Below, one piece after another: positions 1-8,171 of a stretch of 64,000 bases of DNA. The notes beneath the pieces were generated by a model that was given only the letters and a program-made list of their open reading frames with translations, ran no database searches and had not been told where the DNA came from. Position 1 is the stretch's first letter. The number at the start of each line of letters is the position of its first letter. The stretch comes from Armatimonadota bacterium (GTDB lineage Bacteria; Armatimonadota; Chthonomonadetes; Chthonomonadales; CAJBBX01), in the NCBI GenBank assembly GCA_026392115.1, contig JAPLCQ010000076.1, forward strand, positions 1-64,000. Direction: 5' to 3'. The position numbers and the translations under genes were made by a program.

Positions 1-54
1 GGCGGCGGCGGCAACCGCGGTGGCGGCGGCGGCGGCGGCGGCAAGCGCTGGTAG
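1..54 (+). CDS. C-terminal tail of a glycine-rich protein (5' end outside window)
   Basis: The frame starting at base 1 is open to TAG at 52-54. It encodes a run of glycines broken by Asn-Arg and ends in Lys-Arg-Trp. Such Gly-rich basic tails close RRM-type RNA-binding proteins in many GC-rich bacteria, which is the likeliest identity. No domain is inside the window, so this rests on composition alone. A perfect hairpin follows 30 bp downstream, consistent with a gene end here. Confidence 0.5.
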   Translation, partial: GGGGNRGGGGGGGGKRW

Positions 55-84
55 GCCCCGGCCTCGGCGCCGGCTAAGACGCAC

Positions 85-113
85 CGAGGGCCACGCCACG
101 CGCGTGGCCCTCG
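85..113 (+). terminator. Perfect 12-bp hairpin after the glycine-rich gene
   Basis: Arms 85-96 and 102-113 are exact complements around a 5-nt loop (97-101). No T-run follows, so it would work as a GC-rich stem-loop or a transcript 3'-end stabiliser. It separates the glycine-rich gene from the DUF58 operon. Confidence 0.65.
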
Positions 114-279
114 CCCATTGATGGGCCGGACAGGAATCCGCGCGGCTCGGGGCGAACACTCCCCCATGTCACCGCCTCCACCCGGGCCGGGCAGCGGCTC
201 CATGCCCGACGAGCGCCCCGCCGTATGGGCCGGCTTCCCGGTCTCCCGGACCAAGAACTACGCATGCCTGCCGCTCCGC

Positions 280-1509
280 ATGAGCGAGGCGCACATCTCG
301 CCCTTCGTCTGGCGCTTCTGGACCCAACGGATCACCCCTGCCGGCCGGTGGCTCGTGGCCTCGCTGGGCATCTTTCTCGTGGTGGCCCAGAGCTCGCTGG
401 ACGTCCAGTTCTACGTCACCTTCATCTACCTCCTCGGCATCTGGGTCGCCGCCGTGGCGGCCACCTGGTTCGTCCGCCCCAGGATGGCCCTGCGCACGCG
501 GCATCCGCACCGCATCGGCGTGGGGCAGCTGCTGGCTGTCGACATCGAGGTGACCCAGCAACGGCGAGGCGCCTTCGTGCCCGTGGGCATCGTTCCCTAC
601 GGGCTGCCGTGGGCGCTGGAGCTGTGGCCCCGCGAAGGCGTTTCGGCGCCCGAGCTCAGCCCCGGCGAGAAGGCCGTCGTCCGCATCACGCTCCGCTGCC
701 CCCGGCGCGGCGTGCAGGAGTGGCGGGGCTTCCGGCTCGAGACGGACTACCCGTTCGGCCTTCTCCGCGCCTACCGCAACGTGGCCGAGGATCACAGGGT
801 CCTGGTCTATCCCAGCTTCACGCCCCTCGTGCGGCTGGCGATACCCGCCGGCACGCGGTACCACCCCGGCGGCGTGGCGATGGCGTCCAACATCGGCAAT
901 GCCTTCGAGTACGTGGGGAACCGGGAGTACCGCGACGGCGACAACGTCCGCACCATCGACTGGCGCGCCACCGCGCGCCTCCAGAAGCCCATCGTGCGCG
1001 AGTACCGCGAGGAGTACTTCCTCCGCGTGGGCGTCGTGCTCGATACCTTCGTGCCCCGCAAGGCGCCGGCGGAGGCGAGTGAAAACTTCGAGCGAGCCAT
1101 CTCGGTCTGCGCCTCCGTGTGCGACTACATGGCGCGGTCGGACTACATCGTCGACCTCTTCGCCGCCGGCCCGAACCTCTACCACCTCACCGCCGGACGA
1201 AGCCTGGCCTATCTCGACCAGATCCTGGACATCCTGGCCTGCGTGGACGCCTCGCACCAGGAGCCGTTCGAGGCCCTTGAGCCGGAGGTGATCCAGAACC
1301 TGTCCCGGATCACCACGATCGTCTGCGTCTTCATGGATTGGGACGAGGCGCGGCGGGCGTTCGTCGATCGGCTCCGGCGCGAAGGGGCGGGCGTAAAGGT
1401 GATCTGCGTCCGCGACACCGATTGCGCCATGGACCCCGCCGCGGCGGCCGACGGCCACACCGTGCTGATCGACGCGGCGACGTTCGCCTCGAGCGTGAGG
1501 GAGCTCTAG
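280..1509 (+). CDS. DUF58 domain membrane protein
   Basis: DUF58 protein of the kind encoded beside MoxR AAA+ ATPases; these clusters are thought to act in envelope or metal-centre protein maturation, but the biochemical role is unknown. Two hydrophobic segments lie near the N-terminus (about residues 20-42 and 43-64 from this start). The DUF58 signature REYRDGDNVRTIDWRATAR lies near residues 215-235, followed by a vWA-like C-terminal half. The start at 280 is chosen because the membrane segments begin soon after it. In-frame ATGs at 118, 166, 202 and 265 would add a Pro/Gly-rich extension that starts only 5 bp after the upstream hairpin. The stop TAG abuts the ATG of the next gene, so the three genes 280-4418 form one operon. 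Confidence 0.85.
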   Translation: MSEAHISPFVWRFWTQRITPAGRWLVASLGIFLVVAQSSLDVQFYVTFIYLLGIWVAAVAATWFVRPRMALRTRHPHRIGVGQLLAVDIEVTQQRRGAFVPVGIVPYGLPWALELWPREGVSAPELSPGEKAVVRITLRCPRRGVQEWRGFRLETDYPFGLLRAYRNVAEDHRVLVYPSFTPLVRLAIPAGTRYHPGGVAMASNIGNAFEYVGNREYRDGDNVRTIDWRATARLQKPIVREYREEYFLRVGVVLDTFVPRKAPAEASENFERAISVCASVCDYMARSDYIVDLFAAGPNLYHLTAGRSLAYLDQILDILACVDASHQEPFEALEPEVIQNLSRITTIVCVFMDWDEARRAFVDRLRREGAGVKVICVRDTDCAMDPAAAADGHTVLIDAATFASSVREL

Positions 1510-3486
1510 ATGCCCCCGCCGCCGTCGCGTCCCGCGGTTCAGGGCGCCATGCCCTGGTCCATCCTGCTCATGTCCGTGGCGGCGGTGGCGGCCATGATGC
1601 TGACGGAAGGGCCCACGGTCTCGGCGGCCGTCCTGCTCCTGCTTCTCGTGGCGGGCCGGTTCGCGCCCGTGCGCGTGGGCGACGCCGTCACGCAGGCCGG
1701 GCCGGTCTTCCTCGCCCTGGTGATCGGCGCCACGCTGCTGCGCGGGACCTTCCCCGCGACGCGGTCCGACTCGATGCTGGACCCGGACCGCCTGGCGCTG
1801 GTGGCCGACACGGGCCTGGCCCTCGTCGTGCTGCAGGCCTGGCGCCGCAACCGCGCCTCCGGCTCGCGCGGCGCGTTGCTCGTCTTCATCAGCGGCATCC
1901 TGATGCTGGCGGCGTCCAACACTTTCGAGACCGCCTTCGCGCCCTGGTTCGTGCCGGCATACGCGCTCCTGCTGCTCCGCGCGGTGCGGGACATGCGTCC
2001 GCATGACGACCCGCCGGAGGGCCTGTCCAGCCGCCGACGCGTGGTGGTGCGCGGCGCGGCGTGGGCCGCCGCCGTGCTCCTCGGGGCCGCCGGGTCGGGC
2101 GCCCTGACGGTCTACAAGACGCCCATCACCGAGTGGGGCATGCGGCTGCTGCGCGAGATTCCGCGCACTCCCGACGCCGTGGGCCTCTCCGGCAACCCTC
2201 GGCTCGGCCCGTCGTGGAGCCGCGCCCTCTCGTTGGAGCGCATCCTCCAGATACGCGGCGCGATGCCGTCGCCGCATCTGCGCGGCCTCTCCTTCACCGA
2301 CTATGAACGCGGCGCGTGGCTGCCGGGCATCGATCAGCGGCAGCTGCGCCCGGCCTCGCCCGCCGAACTCGCCCCCGAGGTCCGCGGCAGGCTTGGCGAA
2401 GCCGTCGTCACGCGCTCGCGGCCCCTGGACGGCCTGGTCTGCGCGCCGCTGAACATGGCGGGGCTGGTCCCGGCGGACCTCGGCGTCGAGGCGCTCTGGG
2501 CGCCGGAGCTGGGCGGCCCGGTGCGACTGGGCGGCGGCGCGCCGGTCTCCTACACGCTGCGCCTGCCGGAGAACGAACGGAGCCAGGGGCCCCTCTGCGT
2601 GCCGCCCACTCCCGCGGACCGGGCGAGGATGCTGGAGGCGCCCGGCTCGCTCGATCCCCGGGTGCGGGCGCTGGCGATCCAGATCGTGGGCCGCGAGAAG
2701 CGCCCGGAGCGCAAGGCGCTGGCCATCGCCCAGCGGCTCATGGCCGACCACGCCTACAGCCTGGAGTACCGGCTCGGCGGCGGCGACCCCGTGTCCGATT
2801 TTGTCCTGAGCCGCAAGCCCTCGTACTGCGAGTACTTCGCCTCCGCCGCCACGCTGATGCTCCGTTGCGTCGGCGTGCCGTCGCGGTACGTGGTCGGGTA
2901 CTACGCCCACGAGCCGGACGGTCCCGACGGCCTGGTGGTGCGGCAGCGCGACGCCCACGCCTGGTGCGAGGCGTGGATCGACGGCGTCGGATGGGTGACC
3001 GTGGAGGCCACACCCGCCTCGGGCCTGCCGGATCAGGCGGCCGAGGCCATACCCTGGTGCATGCGCCTGCAGGAGTGGCTCCAGCGGCAGTGGGAGGCCG
3101 CGTCGGCGGCCCTGGCCGGCCCGTCGGGGATGCGCCTGGCGGCGTGCCTGGGCGCCTTGCTGCTGGGCCTGTTGGGCGTGCGGCTTGCCCGCAAGAGGCG
3201 CGGGCGAGCGGCGGAGAGCATGGGGCGTCTCTACACCGAGCCGTCGCCGCGCCTCCGCGCCATCGCCCGGAGGTTCCGCGAGGCATGCGCGCCGAACGTG
3301 GCCGACTGCCCCGACACCGTGCCCTGGCTGGCGCACGTCCGGCAGCACCCGGGCGCGCCGGCATCCGAGGCCGCTGCCCGGTTCGTGAGCCTCTACAACG
3401 AGCAGCGGTTCGGCGGCGAGACGCCGGGCGGCCTGGCCGATCTCGAAGCGATGCTGGATCAACTGGAGCATGAAGGAGGCGCATGA
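1510..3486 (+). CDS. Transglutaminase-like membrane protein (DUF3488/TgpA type)
   Basis: This 658-aa protein has hydrophobic helices in its first ~170 residues, a long extracytoplasmic part with a papain-like transglutaminase core, one further membrane helix near residues 540-560, and a cytoplasmic DUF4129-like tail. The catalytic set is visible: Cys440 in a YCEYFASAA context, His483 in DAHAWCEAW, and an acidic residue at 499. The last is Glu in VEATP where Asp is more usual. The gene starts directly after the DUF58 stop and overlaps the MoxR gene by the ATGA junction. DUF58, transglutaminase and MoxR form a widely conserved trio. The substrate is unknown; TgpA homologues are periplasmic transglutaminases important for viability in Pseudomonas. 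Confidence 0.85.
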   Translation: MPPPPSRPAVQGAMPWSILLMSVAAVAAMMLTEGPTVSAAVLLLLLVAGRFAPVRVGDAVTQAGPVFLALVIGATLLRGTFPATRSDSMLDPDRLALVADTGLALVVLQAWRRNRASGSRGALLVFISGILMLAASNTFETAFAPWFVPAYALLLLRAVRDMRPHDDPPEGLSSRRRVVVRGAAWAAAVLLGAAGSGALTVYKTPITEWGMRLLREIPRTPDAVGLSGNPRLGPSWSRALSLERILQIRGAMPSPHLRGLSFTDYERGAWLPGIDQRQLRPASPAELAPEVRGRLGEAVVTRSRPLDGLVCAPLNMAGLVPADLGVEALWAPELGGPVRLGGGAPVSYTLRLPENERSQGPLCVPPTPADRARMLEAPGSLDPRVRALAIQIVGREKRPERKALAIAQRLMADHAYSLEYRLGGGDPVSDFVLSRKPSYCEYFASAATLMLRCVGVPSRYVVGYYAHEPDGPDGLVVRQRDAHAWCEAWIDGVGWVTVEATPASGLPDQAAEAIPWCMRLQEWLQRQWEAASAALAGPSGMRLAACLGALLLGLLGVRLARKRRGRAAESMGRLYTEPSPRLRAIARRFREACAPNVADCPDTVPWLAHVRQHPGAPASEAAARFVSLYNEQRFGGETPGGLADLEAMLDQLEHEGGA

Positions 3487-4418
3487 TGAAGACCCTGAGC
3501 ACGGCCCGGCGGATCGAGGAGAACCTTGCGACCGTTATTCGCGGCAAGGCCGGTACGGTGCGGCAACTGCTCGTGGCGCTGGCGGCCGGCGGTCACGTCC
3601 TGCTGGAGGACGTGCCCGGCACCGGCAAAACGACGCTGGCGAAGTCGCTGGCGCGCTCCATCGACGGAGACTTCAAGCGCATCCAGTTCACTCCCGACCT
3701 GCTGCCCGCGGACATCACCGGGAGCAGCTACTACAACTCGAAGGAGGCGAACTTCGAGTTCCATGAGGGGCCGGTCTTCGCCAACGTGCTGTTGGGCGAC
3801 GAGATCAACCGAACCTCGCCGCGCACGCAGTCCGCCCTGCTGGAGGTGATGAGCGAGAACCAGATCACCATCGACGGCCGCCGCAGGACGCTGCCCGCGA
3901 CCTTCTTCGTCATCGCCACGCAGAACCCCATCGAGTTCCACGGCACCTACCCGCTTCCCGAGGCGCAGTTGGACCGCTTCACCATGCGCCTGGCGCTGGG
4001 CTACCCGGCCCCGGCCGACGAGATCGAAATCCTCTACAGCCAGAACGACTCCCACCCATTCGACAGCCTGGCGCCGGTGGCCACGTGCGCCGACGTGCTG
4101 GCGCTGCAGGAGGCCGTGAAGCGCATTCGTGTGGACCGCGCCGTGGCCGAGTACATCCTCCGGCTGGTGGAGGGCACCCGCACCGATCCGCGCCTGGCCC
4201 TCAGCGTGTCGCCCCGCGGCTCGTTGGCGCTCTACCGTACGGCGCAGGCGGCGGCGCTGCTCAGCAGCCGGCCGTACGCGCTGCCGGAGGATATCCGCGA
4301 CCTCGCGGGCCCGGTCCTGGCCCACCGCATCATGCTGGACACGAAGGCTAGGTACGCGGGCGCCGACGCCCAGAGCGTCATCGCCGAGATCGTGGACCGA
4401 ACGCCCGTGCCCAGATAG
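3486..4418 (+). CDS. MoxR-family AAA+ ATPase
   Basis: A MoxR-type AAA+ ATPase, a chaperone-like partner of the DUF58 and transglutaminase proteins encoded just upstream. Visible motifs are Walker A GTGKTTLAKSLA near residue 46, Walker B LLGDEINR near residue 105, sensor 1 ATQNPIE near residue 140, and the arginine-finger region PEAQLDRF. Length (about 311 aa) is normal. Tandem ATGs occur at 3483 and 3486. The AAGGAGG at 3473-3479 gives a 6-nt spacing to 3486 and only 3 nt to 3483, so 3486 is preferred. It is translationally coupled to the preceding gene. Confidence 0.9.
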   Translation: MKTLSTARRIEENLATVIRGKAGTVRQLLVALAAGGHVLLEDVPGTGKTTLAKSLARSIDGDFKRIQFTPDLLPADITGSSYYNSKEANFEFHEGPVFANVLLGDEINRTSPRTQSALLEVMSENQITIDGRRRTLPATFFVIATQNPIEFHGTYPLPEAQLDRFTMRLALGYPAPADEIEILYSQNDSHPFDSLAPVATCADVLALQEAVKRIRVDRAVAEYILRLVEGTRTDPRLALSVSPRGSLALYRTAQAAALLSSRPYALPEDIRDLAGPVLAHRIMLDTKARYAGADAQSVIAEIVDRTPVPR

Positions 4419-4427
4419 GGAAGCGGC

Positions 4428-4445
4428 CTAATGACCCGCTAATGG
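4428..4445 (+). promoter_or_regulatory. Tandem CTAATG(A/G) direct repeat, copy A
   Basis: Two 7-mers, CTAATGA (4428-4434) and CTAATGG (4439-4445), are separated by 4 bp, giving an 11-bp period. The same layout precedes the two paralogous genes downstream. Head-to-tail 7-bp repeats on an 11-bp period are the usual binding layout of OmpR/PhoB-family response regulators. The regulator itself is not identified in this window. Confidence 0.5.
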
Positions 4446-4529
4446 CGATGCCTCAGGCTGAAAGTGTCATCGCGCCTGCGTCCGGTATGAATCCGACGGC
4501 GTTCAGAGCGCGACAGGAGCCCGACGGCC

Positions 4530-6179
4530 ATGAATCAGCCACGAGCGTACCGATGGAACCTCTGCCGGGTTGCCGGCTTCGCACTCCTCACCGCGGCCCT
4601 CTCGGGCGCCGCGTCCGCCGATTGGATTGACTACACCAAGGGTTTCACCAGCGCCGCGGGCCTGAGCGTCACTCAGGCGGCCCGCTACCCGCTGGTCTGG
4701 GATTCCGTGCAGAAGGGCGCACTGATCCTCACCGACACGCAGCGCGGCCCCAACAGCGCGGGGCCGGAGGAGCGCTCGTCGGCGTTCTACGCGACGCCGG
4801 TGAGCATCCAGCGGTTTGTGACCTCCTTCGGCTTCCAGATCACCGCCAACAACCGGGAAATGGCCGACGGCATCACCTTCACCATCCAGAACGCCGGCCC
4901 CAACGCGCTGGGCGGTCCGGGCGGCGGCATGGGGTACGGCCCCGCGCCGGGCGGCGCCACGTCGCCGAGCATCGGTCACAGCGTGGCCGTGAAGTTCGAC
5001 ACCTATATGAACGGCGGCGACCCGTCGACCGGCTGCACCGGCATCGCGGTCAACGGCGCCACCCCCATCGGCGGCACGGACCTGGCGAAGTCGGGCATCG
5101 ACCTGCTCAGCGGCCATCCGTTCCGCGCCGACATCAGCTACACCCTCTTCACGCTGACCGTGAAGCTCACCGACCTCGCCACATCGGCCACCGACCTGCA
5201 GAACTACACCGTGAACATCCCGTCCGTCGTGGGCGGCACGACGGCCTACGTGGGCTTCACCGCATCGACCGGCGGCTGGGTCTCCCGCCATGCGATCACG
5301 TCGTGGGGCTTCCAGAGCGGGGCCCTCGTTCCCGCGGTGCGCTCGTTCACGGTCTCCCCGAACCCGGCGTGCGGCGGCATTCCCTCCACCGGCCTGGTCA
5401 CGCTGCAGGAGGCCATGGCCACCGACACCATCTTCCAGATCACCAGCGCCAACGCGGCCGCGACTACCCCGGCCACCGTCGTCATCCCGGCTGGCAGCCT
5501 CTCGGCGAGTTTCCCGATCACCACGAAGGTCGTGGCCGCCGCGACGCCGGGCTCCATCTCGGTGGCCCGCGACAAGGCCATGGCTCGGGCCACGCTGACG
5601 GTGGCGCCTATCGGCGTCGATGTCGTCTCGGTCGCGGCGGACTACGTTGCCGAAGGCGCGAGCACGGTCGGCACGATCAACCTGCAACTGCCGGCCGCTC
5701 CCGGCGCCGTCACGGTGAACCTGGTCAGCGCGGTCCCCGGCGTGGCCTCGGTCCCCGTCAGCGTTACGATCCCGCAGGGCTCGAAGACGGCGCAGTTCAA
5801 GATCGACACGTTCGGCGTCGGCGCGAACACGCCCTGCCTGATCACGGCCGCCGCCAACGGCTCGCGCCGCACCACGACGCTGACCGTCCGTCCGCTCCGC
5901 GTGAGCGCGGTATCCCTCGGCGTCCTCTCCGTGAAGTCCGGCTGGTCCGGTACGGGCACCCTCTCGCTGGAGGCCCCGGCCCCGGCCGGCGGCGTGACGA
6001 TGAACCTGAGCTCGAACTATGCCGCCGTCGAGGTCCCCGCCACGGTCTTCTTCGCGGCTGGCTCCACCAGCGCCACCTTCCCGGTGATGGCCGGAACGGT
6101 CGGCGCCAAGACGCTGGTGACGGTTGCCGCCTCCTCCCGCGTCAACAACGTCTACTCCAAGGTCACAGTTGAGCCGTAA
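4530..6179 (+). CDS. Secreted L-type-lectin-like / Ig-like repeat protein A
   Basis: This 549-aa protein begins with a signal peptide (basic start, hydrophobic core, cut near Ala-Ser-Ala at residue 30). Residues ~31-265 resemble legume-type (L-type) lectin sandwiches: a DGITFTIQNAGPNALGG segment, a buried 'VAVKFDT' strand and 'TAYVGFTAS'. The remainder is a series of about three Ig-like beta-sandwich repeats of ~85-95 residues, each with an 'A/S-SFPI' type strand. It is probably an exported or cell-surface glycan-binding protein; ligand unknown. It is the first of three tandem paralogues. Its 3' third is nearly identical to that of paralogue B. Start ATG 4530 directly precedes the signal peptide; 'acaggag' lies upstream. 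A strong hairpin follows. Confidence 0.75.
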   Translation: MNQPRAYRWNLCRVAGFALLTAALSGAASADWIDYTKGFTSAAGLSVTQAARYPLVWDSVQKGALILTDTQRGPNSAGPEERSSAFYATPVSIQRFVTSFGFQITANNREMADGITFTIQNAGPNALGGPGGGMGYGPAPGGATSPSIGHSVAVKFDTYMNGGDPSTGCTGIAVNGATPIGGTDLAKSGIDLLSGHPFRADISYTLFTLTVKLTDLATSATDLQNYTVNIPSVVGGTTAYVGFTASTGGWVSRHAITSWGFQSGALVPAVRSFTVSPNPACGGIPSTGLVTLQEAMATDTIFQITSANAAATTPATVVIPAGSLSASFPITTKVVAAATPGSISVARDKAMARATLTVAPIGVDVVSVAADYVAEGASTVGTINLQLPAAPGAVTVNLVSAVPGVASVPVSVTIPQGSKTAQFKIDTFGVGANTPCLITAAANGSRRTTTLTVRPLRVSAVSLGVLSVKSGWSGTGTLSLEAPAPAGGVTMNLSSNYAAVEVPATVFFAAGSTSATFPVMAGTVGAKTLVTVAASSRVNNVYSKVTVEP

Positions 6180-6209
6180 ACCGCAGGCCTGCATGCCGTT
6201 GCCGCACCA

Positions 6210-6246
6210 GCCAGGGCCCGGGGGGATCGTTCCCCCGGGCCCTGGC
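6210..6246 (+). terminator. 15-bp terminator-like hairpin after lectin-like gene A
   Basis: Arms 6210-6224 and 6232-6246 are fully complementary around a 7-nt loop. All three paralogues end in a hairpin of similar sequence (CGGGG ... CCCCG core), so each appears to be its own transcription unit. Confidence 0.75.
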
Positions 6247-6263
6247 GCCGTCTCTGGTCAACG

Positions 6264-6281
6264 CTAATGGAAGCCTAATGG
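6264..6281 (+). promoter_or_regulatory. Tandem CTAATGG direct repeat, copy B
   Basis: CTAATGG at 6264-6270 and again at 6275-6281, with a 4-bp spacer AAGC. The start codon lies 68 bp downstream, the same distance as in copy C. A TATCAT hexamer at 6290-6295 could be a -10 box, placing the repeat over the -35 position as in PhoB-type activation; that last point is inference. Confidence 0.55.
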
Positions 6282-6349
6282 GCGGGTCTTATCATGTCTA
6301 CATCGCGCAGGGCGCAATCGTGCGCCGCGCATTGGATGTGAGGACTGCC

Positions 6350-8002
6350 ATGAACACCAAGACCTTCGCAAATAGCCTGCACCGGACCGTCGGCGTCGCA
6401 CTTGCCACGGCGTTCCTGGCGGGCGTCTCCAACGCCGACCTGATCGACTACAGCAACGGCTTCCCCAACGCGAGCGGCATCACCGCCACCCACGGCTCCA
6501 ACGGCAACATCCAGTGGCAGCCGGTGCAGAACGGCGTGCTTGTGATCACCGACGAGCAGCGCGCCCCGGGCAACGGCAGCCCCATGGAGCGGTCGGCCAA
6601 CTTCGCCTCCACTCCGGTCAACGTGCAGAAGTTCACCAACGCGTTCACGTTCCGCATGACCTCGACCACCATGTCCACCCTGGCCGACGGCTTCACCTTC
6701 ACCTTCCAGAACGCCGGCCCCAACGCCCTGGGCGGCCCCGGCGGCGGCCTCGGCTACGGTCCCGACCCCTCGGTCGGCACCGGTCCCAACATCGGCCACA
6801 GCGTCGCCATCAAGTTCGACGTCTGGCGCAACGGGATCGACCCCTCCCGCAGCTGCACCGGCATCTACGCCAACGGCGCCATTCCCGTGGGTGGCAAGGA
6901 CCTGAACCCGCTGGGCATCAACCTCCTCAGCGGCCACACCTTCCGAGCCGACATGGCCTACACGAACCCGACGCTCACGGTCCAGCTGACCGACCTCGTG
7001 ACCAGCGCCACCAACACCCAGACCTACACCGTCGACATCCCCACCGTGGTGGGCGGCCCCACGGCCTACGTCGGCTTCACCGGCGGCACCGGGTCCTGCA
7101 CCGCCCTGCAGGTGGTTTCCGCCTGGCGCTACCAGTCGATCCCGCTGGTCCCCACCGTCAAGAGCTTCACCGTCAGCCCGGTTGCGGTGCCCGGCGGCAA
7201 GACGACCACCGGAACGATCACCCTGCTTGAGGCCATGCCGCAGGCCACCGTCTACAGTCTGACCAGCCTGAACTCGGCCGCCGCCGCCCCGTCCACCGTC
7301 ACCGTCCCGGCCGGAGCGACCAGCGCGAGCTTCTCGGTCAACACCGCGGTCGTCACCACCAACGTCACCGGTTCCATCGTCGCCTCCCGCGGCTCCACCA
7401 GCAGCAGGGCGCCGGTCACCGTGGCCCCCGTAGGCATCGACGTGGTCACCGTCTCCGTCGACTATCTGCCCGAGGGTCAGGGCGCCACCGGAACCATCAC
7501 GCTGCAGGCTCCCGCCGCTCCCGGCGCCGTAACGGTGAACCTGGTCAGCGCGGTTCCCGGCGTGGCCTCGGTCCCCGCCGCCGTCACCATCCCGGCCGGC
7601 CAGACCACCGCGCAGTTCGCCATCGGCACCAGCCACGTCGACGTGAACACGCCCTGCCTGATCACCGCCACCGCCAACAGCACCCGCCGCACCACGACGT
7701 TGACGGTTCGCCCGCTCCGCGTCAATGTGGTGACGCTCGGCGGCGTGGCCACCGCCAAGTCCGGCTGGTCCGGTACCGGCACCCTCTCGCTCGAGGCCCC
7801 GGCCCCGGCCGGCGGCGTGACGATGAACCTGAGCTCGAACTATGCCGCCGTCGAGGTCCCCGCCACGGTCTTCTTCGCGGCTGGCTCCACCAGCGCCACC
7901 TTCCCGGTGAAGGCCGGAACGGTCGGCGCCAAGACGCTGGTGACGGTCGCCGCCTCCTCCCGCGTCAACAACGTCTACGCCAAGGTCACCGTAGAGCCGT
8001 AA
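6350..8002 (+). CDS. Secreted L-type-lectin-like / Ig-like repeat protein B
   Basis: Paralogue of the preceding protein with the same plan: signal peptide ending near Ser-Asn-Ala, lectin-like sandwich with GFTFTFQNAGPNALGG, then about three Ig-like repeats; 550 aa. The ATG at 6350 is chosen over 6278 because the signal peptide starts there, a GAGGA motif precedes it, and the 72-nt upstream stretch matches the untranslated leader of paralogue C. The last ~230 bp match gene A almost exactly (5970-6087 equals 7793-7910), whereas the lectin halves have diverged, suggesting recent gene conversion. It has its own tandem CTAATGG site and terminator. Confidence 0.75.
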   Translation: MNTKTFANSLHRTVGVALATAFLAGVSNADLIDYSNGFPNASGITATHGSNGNIQWQPVQNGVLVITDEQRAPGNGSPMERSANFASTPVNVQKFTNAFTFRMTSTTMSTLADGFTFTFQNAGPNALGGPGGGLGYGPDPSVGTGPNIGHSVAIKFDVWRNGIDPSRSCTGIYANGAIPVGGKDLNPLGINLLSGHTFRADMAYTNPTLTVQLTDLVTSATNTQTYTVDIPTVVGGPTAYVGFTGGTGSCTALQVVSAWRYQSIPLVPTVKSFTVSPVAVPGGKTTTGTITLLEAMPQATVYSLTSLNSAAAAPSTVTVPAGATSASFSVNTAVVTTNVTGSIVASRGSTSSRAPVTVAPVGIDVVTVSVDYLPEGQGATGTITLQAPAAPGAVTVNLVSAVPGVASVPAAVTIPAGQTTAQFAIGTSHVDVNTPCLITATANSTRRTTTLTVRPLRVNVVTLGGVATAKSGWSGTGTLSLEAPAPAGGVTMNLSSNYAAVEVPATVFFAAGSTSATFPVKAGTVGAKTLVTVAASSRVNNVYAKVTVEP

Positions 8003-8030
8003 TCCGCAGTTCTGCAGGCCGCAGTCGGAC

Positions 8031-8069
8031 GCGCCGGGGCTCGGGGAGATCATCCCCGGGCCCCGGCGT
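8031..8069 (+). terminator. 17-bp terminator-like hairpin after lectin-like gene B
   Basis: Arms 8031-8047 and 8053-8069 pair with only G-T wobbles, around the loop GATCA. The sequence is related to the hairpin after gene A. Confidence 0.75.
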
Positions 8070-8085
8070 CGTTGTGGGCGGCGTG

Positions 8086-8103
8086 CTAATGGAAACCTAA
8101 TGG
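8086..8103 (+). promoter_or_regulatory. Tandem CTAATGG direct repeat, copy C
   Basis: CTAATGG at 8086-8092 and 8097-8103, spacer AAAC, 68 bp before the chosen start codon. The leader between repeat and ATG is conserved with copy B, including CATCGCGC (8123-8130; also 6301-6308 and 4468-4475). Confidence 0.55.
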
Positions 8104-8171
8104 GCGGGCCGCATCATGTCTCCATCGCGCAGGGCGCAACCAAGCGCACCGCATCGGATCTGAGGACTACC

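Noticed and set aside
169-3471. Minus-strand frame of 1100 codons opposite the DUF58/transglutaminase operon
   Set aside because: Antisense shadow of GC-rich codons: His/Arg/Gly-rich, no motifs, while the plus strand carries clear families.
6290-6345. c-di-GMP (GEMM) riboswitch in the lectin leaders, suggested by 'cgcgcagggcgcaa'
   Set aside because: Only a loose resemblance; the paired helices and the second conserved half of GEMM are not present.
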